64,000 bases of DNA, from contig CAAEWE010000018.1 of the NCBI GenBank assembly GCA_900759665.1, positions 62,001 to 126,000 of the forward strand, given 5' to 3'. The notes under the pieces are model-generated. The model was not told the origin of the DNA. It did no database searches and worked only from the letters and a program-made list of their open reading frames with translations. This stretch comes from Lachnospiraceae bacterium. GTDB taxonomy: Bacteria > Bacillota > Clostridia > Lachnospirales > Lachnospiraceae. Below are positions 59,526 through 64,000 of this stretch, piece after piece. Within the stretch, counting starts at the first letter, position 1, and the number at the start of each line of letters is the position of its first letter. The position numbers and the translations under genes are program-made.

Positions 59526-59547
59526 AATCATAAAAAAAAGTTATAAT
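59519..59547 (+). promoter_or_regulatory. Promoter of the HlyD-yggS-sepF group
   Basis: TTGTCA (59519-59524), 17-base spacer, TATAAT (59542-59547). Its -35 box overlaps the -35 box of the divergent DUF378 promoter by five bases. Confidence 0.7.
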
Positions 59548-59586
59548 GAAAAGGTTAGAACAAGCAGTCGGGAAAGGAGGAATTTT

Positions 59587-61008
59587 GTGGCAGGGAAGCT
59601 TCGTTCCGGAAAAGTTGTTAAAATGAAACGCAGGAATTCAAAGATCGCTGGTCTTTTTTTGATTCTTTTTGCCATATATATTCTTTCGCAGGGATTCTTG
59701 TCACTGACCAGAGAACATGTATCTATCTACGAAGTAACCGAAAAAAAGATTGCTGATGATAATCTGGTCCGGGGAATTATTATCCGTAATGAGAAACTGA
59801 TCAAAAGCGATCAGGAGGGCTACATTAATTATTATGTGGCAGACGGGACTAAGGTCGGAGCCGGAACAAAGATCTATTCCATCGACCAGAACGGTCAGAT
59901 CTACGATCAACTGGTGGAAACCGGGACAGAGGATATTAAGTTAAATTCCCAGAATACCAGTGATATCAGGAGTGAGATTGCAGCTTACCGGGCAGCGTAC
60001 AGCACCTCTCAATTTGATGAAACTTACAATTTCAAGTATAATCTGGATAATACGATCTCGGAACTGACCAATGAAAGACTTTTAGATAATGTGACCAGGA
60101 TTTTGAAGGAGCAGGGAATGGAGAGTTCCTTTCAATTCGGAAGTGCAGGAGAAAGCGGAATTATTTCTTATACCTCGGATGGTAATGAGGATCTTGACAT
60201 GAATCAGATCACTTCTAAGACCTTTGAGAATACCTCTGATGATCCAAAGCAGCTGCGCAAAGCGGAATCGGTAAAGGAGGGTACGCCAATCTACCGTCTT
60301 GTGACAAATGAGAGCTGGTCGGTGGTATTTCCCTTGTCGAAGGAGCAGTTTAAAAACATCCAGCAGGAAAAAACAGTAACGGTCACACTCAAAAAAATAC
60401 AGGCCAAGGTGATGCCACAGGTGACGACCTTTACCATGGACGGCGGATATTATGCAAAAATTGATCTGAAACGTTATATGATCCAGTATATTAATAATCG
60501 TTATATTGATCTGGAGATCAAGATGAATGATGAGGCAGGGCTGAAAATTCCCCGTTCCTCCATCCTGAAAAAAAATTATTACAAAATCCCTTCAGATTAT
60601 GTGGTTGCTACGCAGAATGGAAATGCTATTCTGGAGGTGACATATAAAAAGGATGGTTCCCCGGAATATAAGGCAAAGGAGACACAGATCCTTTCTTTTA
60701 CGCAGGAGAATTCTTTGGAGGATCAGGAGGATCAGACGTATTGTTATATTCCGGTTGACGATTTTGAGGCAGGAACCCGGATCTCATCGGATACGATCGG
60801 CTCCAATCTGTTCCAGCTTGCACAGACAGAGCAGCTGGATGGTGTTTATTGCTGCAATAAGGGATACTGTGAATTTCGTCCGGTGGAGATCGCTTATCAG
60901 AATAATGAATATTGTATCATTAAAAAGGACACGTCCGGTGGCCTTTCGGCTTATGATCATATTATTCTGGATCCAAAAGTGATTCGTGAGGATGACATAA
61001 TATATTGA
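59587..61008 (+). CDS. HlyD-like membrane fusion (adaptor) protein
   Basis: A 473-residue protein with a basic N-terminus, one membrane segment (about 22-40) and a large outer part. A biotinyl-lipoyl-like hairpin (GYINYYVADGTKVGAGTKIYSI) matches HlyD-type adaptors. The C-terminal region contains LKIPRSSILKKNYYKIP and YVVATQNGNAILEVTYK, typical of the barrel domains. No ABC transporter or other pump is adjacent, and its neighbours are yggS and sepF, so an envelope or division role is possible. GTG 59587 follows GGAAAGGAGG. Confidence 0.75.
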   Translation: MAGKLRSGKVVKMKRRNSKIAGLFLILFAIYILSQGFLSLTREHVSIYEVTEKKIADDNLVRGIIIRNEKLIKSDQEGYINYYVADGTKVGAGTKIYSIDQNGQIYDQLVETGTEDIKLNSQNTSDIRSEIAAYRAAYSTSQFDETYNFKYNLDNTISELTNERLLDNVTRILKEQGMESSFQFGSAGESGIISYTSDGNEDLDMNQITSKTFENTSDDPKQLRKAESVKEGTPIYRLVTNESWSVVFPLSKEQFKNIQQEKTVTVTLKKIQAKVMPQVTTFTMDGGYYAKIDLKRYMIQYINNRYIDLEIKMNDEAGLKIPRSSILKKNYYKIPSDYVVATQNGNAILEVTYKKDGSPEYKAKETQILSFTQENSLEDQEDQTYCYIPVDDFEAGTRISSDTIGSNLFQLAQTEQLDGVYCCNKGYCEFRPVEIAYQNNEYCIIKKDTSGGLSAYDHIILDPKVIREDDIIY

Positions 61009-61022
61009 TAATGGAGGCAGTC

Positions 61023-61718
61023 ATGGTAAAGGAAAACTTAAAAATTGTGGAAGAAAATATCCGGCGGGCATGTGAGAGAGCCGGCAGAGATGTTTCAGAG
61101 GTGACGCTGATCAGTGTCAGCAAAACAAAACCGGTAGAAATGATAGAAGAGGCTTATGAATACGGTAAAAGAGAATTTGGAGAGAACAAAGCCCAGGAAT
61201 TGAAAGAAAAATATGAGGTGCTTCCAAAGGACATCAAATGGCATTTTATCGGGCATCTCCAGACCAACAAGATCAAATATATTCTTGACCGGGCATGCCT
61301 GATCCATTCCGTGGATTCCTTTCATCTGGCAGAGGCGATTGAAAAGGAATGTACGAAGCGTGGTACGGAGGCGGATATTCTGGTGGAGGTTAATGTGGCT
61401 CAGGAGGCGTCGAAATTTGGCCTGAAGCTGGAAGATACGTTAGATTTAGTACAGAAGATTGCCGGATTGGAACACCTGCACATCAAAGGTTTGATGACAA
61501 TTGCGCCATTTGTGGAAAACTCAGAGGAAAATCGCAGTATTTTTCGTCAATTAAAGCAATTGTCGGTTGACATTAGAGCAAAAAACATTGATAATGTTGA
61601 TATGAGTGTTCTTTCCATGGGAATGACCGGCGACTATCAGGTTGCCATTGAGGAAGGTGCAACACATGTACGTGTGGGTACCGGTATTTTTGGAGAGAGA
61701 AATTACGATATAAAATAG
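61023..61718 (+). CDS. yggS: YggS family PLP homeostasis protein
   Basis: A 231-residue PLP-binding barrel protein of the YggS/PROSC family, involved in pyridoxal phosphate balance, with no known catalysis. Lys of VSKTKPVEMIEEAY binds PLP; FGENKAQELKEKYE, WHFIGHLQTNKIKY and LSMGMTGDYQVAIEEGATHVRVGTGIFGER are standard. ATG 61023 has GGAGG five bases upstream. Head of the usual yggS-sepF-yggT-divIVA group. Confidence 0.96.
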   Translation: MVKENLKIVEENIRRACERAGRDVSEVTLISVSKTKPVEMIEEAYEYGKREFGENKAQELKEKYEVLPKDIKWHFIGHLQTNKIKYILDRACLIHSVDSFHLAEAIEKECTKRGTEADILVEVNVAQEASKFGLKLEDTLDLVQKIAGLEHLHIKGLMTIAPFVENSEENRSIFRQLKQLSVDIRAKNIDNVDMSVLSMGMTGDYQVAIEEGATHVRVGTGIFGERNYDIK

Positions 61719-61745
61719 ATGTGAGAGACATCGGGAGGTAAAGTT

Positions 61746-62327
61746 ATGGCTAATCCATTAGGAAATCTGTTACAGTTATTGAGACTCGGAGACGACGAGG
61801 ACTACGATGATGATTACTATGAGGATGACTTTGAGGACGATATCGATGAAGAGGAGGAGAGGAGTCTTCTGGCAGAGGAACAGAGACGCCAGAAACGTGC
61901 AGATCGTAAGAACAGCCGTCGTTCTTCTTATGATGATGAGGAGTTGGAGTCACGCCAGCCGGCATCTGAGCCGAGACGTACCTCTGTAAGAACCGCATCC
62001 AATAAGGTTGTTCCAATCCGTACAACGGCAAGAGGTCTGGAAGTGTGCATCTGTAAGCCCAAAAACTTTGGTGATTCTACCGATGCCTGTGAGATGCTTC
62101 TGCAGGGACGCGCTGTTGTTGTAAATCTTGAGGGAATTGACATTATGGAAGCACAGAGAATTATGGATTTTATATCCGGCTGTATTTTTGCTATTTCCGG
62201 TAAAATGCATCAGATTTCAAGATATATTTTCATATTCTCGCCGGAGAGCGTTGATATTTCGGGGGATTATCTGGAGCTTTCCAGGGATGATGAATTTGGA
62301 ATTCCAACTTTAAACAAGGAGTTCTGA
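61746..62327 (+). CDS. sepF: Cell division protein SepF
   Basis: A 193-residue FtsZ-bundling membrane anchor. An N-terminal amphipathic helix (MANPLGNLLQLLRLG) is followed by a long acidic, then basic, linker (about 18-95) and the C-terminal SepF domain (EVCICKPKNFGDSTDACEMLLQGRAVVVNLEG, QRIMDFISGCIFAI). RBS GGGAGGT. A true FtsZ anchor is thus encoded near divIVA. Confidence 0.95.
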   Translation: MANPLGNLLQLLRLGDDEDYDDDYYEDDFEDDIDEEEERSLLAEEQRRQKRADRKNSRRSSYDDEELESRQPASEPRRTSVRTASNKVVPIRTTARGLEVCICKPKNFGDSTDACEMLLQGRAVVVNLEGIDIMEAQRIMDFISGCIFAISGKMHQISRYIFIFSPESVDISGDYLELSRDDEFGIPTLNKEF

Positions 62328-62329
62328 TC

Positions 62330-62605
62330 ATGCATTTGATATTGTATACCTTTCAATGTTTTTTCATTGTACTGGATGTAGTTGTGTTGTTGTATCTGCT
62401 TCGTAATCTGCTCGTGCTTTTACCGTTTGGAGGGAGTATCGTGAGAGTGCTGGCAGTGTTGATGATGCCTATGTGGTATCCGATGCAGTGGCTCATAAAA
62501 CATTCCATTTTGTATACTGCAAGGTATGATATTTGTCCATATCTTTTGATCATTATTTTGACTTATTTACAGGAGCTTTGCTCCCATATTATGAACATTT
62601 TATAA
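62330..62605 (+). CDS. yggT: YggT family membrane protein
   Basis: A 91-residue protein with two hydrophobic regions. The YLLRNLLVLLPF segment and the MPMWYPMQWLI region correspond to the conserved YggT/YlmG pattern (usually ...EPILxPIR...), here diverged. Start is three bases after the sepF stop, with AAGGAG inside sepF. The ylmH gene that usually follows is missing. Confidence 0.85.
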   Translation: MHLILYTFQCFFIVLDVVVLLYLLRNLLVLLPFGGSIVRVLAVLMMPMWYPMQWLIKHSILYTARYDICPYLLIIILTYLQELCSHIMNIL

Positions 62606-62625
62606 TTTCAGAGGAGGGAAATAGT

Positions 62626-64000
62626 ATGCTTACACCGATTGACATTCAAAATCATGTTTTGAAGTCCACCATGGGCGGCTACAACAAAAAGGAGACAGAT
62701 GATTTTATTGAATCGATCCAGGTCAGTTATGAACAGCTTTACAAGGAGAACGGCGATCTCAAAAAAAAGATCACAACTCTGAGTGAGGGAATCCAGTATT
62801 ATAAGCAGATGGAGGGGACACTGCAGAAGACACTGGTACTTGCAGAGCAGACTGCGTCAGAGACACTGGAGACATCCAAGACAGCAGCGGCACAGGTAGA
62901 GAAAGAGTCCAGAGCGAAAGCGGAGGTAATGCTCCGTGAGGCAAAATCCCGTGCGGATGGTCTTGTTACGGATGCACAGGAAAAGGCCAATAAGCTGACC
63001 AGAGAGTCTGAGGAGAGGGCTTTAGCATTAAAAATGGAGTCTGAGGAGACAGCTGCTGCCTTGAAAAAGGAATCCGAGGAGACCGCAGAAAAGCTGACCA
63101 GAGAATCTGAGGCAAAAGCAGAAAAAGTCATGAAAGAGGCTGAGGAGACGGCAGAAAAGCTGACAAGCGAAGCAAAGAAAACAGCGGATCGTCTGGAAAC
63201 AGAATCTCAGAAAAAAGCAGATGATCTGGTAAAGGATGCGGAAAAGAAAGCGGACAATATCATGTATAATGCGAAGGAACGGGCAGACCGCATTATGGCA
63301 GACACAAAGCAGTCTGCAGATGAGGTGATCCGTGATACCCGCCAGAAGACAGAGGAGAAACTGCAGGAGTCAGGAGAACAGATTTCAGAGCTTACAGAGA
63401 TCGTTCGTAAGCTGATGGGATGCTATGATGATTACAAAAAGCAGTTTAACGAGTTGTTAAATAAACAGCTGGCACAGCTTGAGGATGAGAAACTGAGCAC
63501 TGCAGAGCTTGAGGAGCTGCTGGAATCACAGCAGGTAAAGATGGCCGAGGAGCAGGCAGCTGCCAAGAAGAGCGTGGATGACATGGAGGAGCATACCAGG
63601 GAACTGGATCTTCCGGTAGAGGATACTGCACCAGAGCGTGAGGAAGAGAAAGAAGAAGAGGATATTCTGGAGGGAGTACTTTCTGCAGAGCCTGTTGAGG
63701 AGACATCCGGTACAGCAGCGGAGCTTCCGTCACTGAATATTGATACTCCTTCTGTGGAGGAGGTTGCTTCCGGAATCCATGTGGCAGAGGAGGAAGCTGT
63801 AGCATATAAGGCTCCACAGGAGAATGCGGCCGAGGAGACAGAAAGTACAGAGACGGTGGAAAATACGGATGATATCCAGTCAAAGCTGGACGAGATTGAT
63901 TCTATTGCAGCAGAAGCATTAAAGGAGATGAAGCAGGAATCAACGGAGACGCCATTTACAGAGATGAATAGTATGCTGGGGACTTCTTATGATGATTTTG
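62626..64000 (+). CDS. divIVA: DivIVA domain protein (3' end outside window)
   Basis: 458 residues are visible and the frame is still open at the window end. The N-terminal DivIVA domain (MLTPIDIQNHVLKSTMGGYNKKETDDFIESI) is followed by a long coiled coil (about 45-330) with recurrent Glu/Lys/Ala repeats such as KLTRESE and EETAEKLT. The tail after residue 330 is acidic and disordered. Standard DivIVA has about 160-200 residues, so this is a much enlarged version. It should localise to curved membrane at division sites. ATG 62626 follows GAGGAGGG. Confidence 0.9.
   Translation, partial: MLTPIDIQNHVLKSTMGGYNKKETDDFIESIQVSYEQLYKENGDLKKKITTLSEGIQYYKQMEGTLQKTLVLAEQTASETLETSKTAAAQVEKESRAKAEVMLREAKSRADGLVTDAQEKANKLTRESEERALALKMESEETAAALKKESEETAEKLTRESEAKAEKVMKEAEETAEKLTSEAKKTADRLETESQKKADDLVKDAEKKADNIMYNAKERADRIMADTKQSADEVIRDTRQKTEEKLQESGEQISELTEIVRKLMGCYDDYKKQFNELLNKQLAQLEDEKLSTAELEELLESQQVKMAEEQAAAKKSVDDMEEHTRELDLPVEDTAPEREEEKEEEDILEGVLSAEPVEETSGTAAELPSLNIDTPSVEEVASGIHVAEEEAVAYKAPQENAAEETESTETVENTDDIQSKLDEIDSIAAEALKEMKQESTETPFTEMNSMLGTSYDDF

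Overview
The window reads as a chromosomal core region of a low-to-mid GC Gram-positive anaerobe of the Clostridia, most probably a butyrate-producing member of the Lachnospiraceae. The main reasons are a complete acetyl-CoA to butyryl-CoA operon (thl-crt-hbd-bcd-etfB-etfA) beside a butyryl-CoA:acetate CoA-transferase of the Roseburia/Eubacterium rectale kind, a formate-tetrahydrofolate ligase, a radical-SAM/DUF2344/RNase G cluster, and a merged mre-pbp2-min-rodA operon. I cannot name the species. Nearly every gene is on the + strand; only the CoA-transferase, PRPP synthetase and a DUF378 protein are on the - strand. I see no insertion sequence, prophage, CRISPR array or plasmid gene.

Layout. 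1-5.2 kb: 3' end of fhs, an ECF transporter S component paired with a pyridoxamine-pyruvate-transaminase-like enzyme, holA, tRNA-Leu(CAG), and a membrane-anchored SurA/PrsA-like protein. 5.3-9.3 kb: single-chain purL and tRNA-Gly(GCC). 9.4-12.9 kb: poorly characterised genes (zinc-ribbon membrane protein, DUF5685, J-domain protein, two unknowns, a FlK-like thioesterase). 13-21 kb: butyrate locus, with but divergent from the thl-etfA operon, which ends in a strong terminator. 21-30 kb: uppP, mecA, two signal-peptidase-I paralogues flanking rbgA, rnhB, an orphan FlhB C-domain, yraN, pgeF and a divergent long PRPP synthetase. 30-40.4 kb: trigger-factor-like lipoprotein, der, plsY, gpsA, radical SAM (TIGR03960), DUF2344, RNase G and a YejK-like nucleoid protein. 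40.5-48 kb: RNase P RNA, mutS, mutL, miaA and a methionine-gamma-lyase-like gene. 48.2-59.2 kb: radC, then a cell-shape and division operon (mreBCD, pbp2, minCDE, rodA, mgsA, D,D-carboxypeptidase). 59.2-64 kb: DUF378, HlyD-like adaptor, yggS, sepF, yggT and divIVA, which runs off the window.

Most of this is housekeeping. The more unusual material is a set of genes whose expected catalytic residues are changed: a signal peptidase I homologue lacking both Ser and Lys of the dyad, an MreB homologue altered in its phosphate-binding and catalytic motifs, a methylglyoxal synthase with Glu in place of the catalytic Asp, and a YraN with Arg in place of the nuclease Lys. There are also several non-coding signals: a three-part structured element at 12.35 kb, two tRNA promoters sharing the same first transcribed bases, an 18-base sequence repeated before two unrelated start codons, and a divergent promoter pair with overlapping -35 boxes.

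All function calls come from reading motifs and recalling family features; no database search was run.
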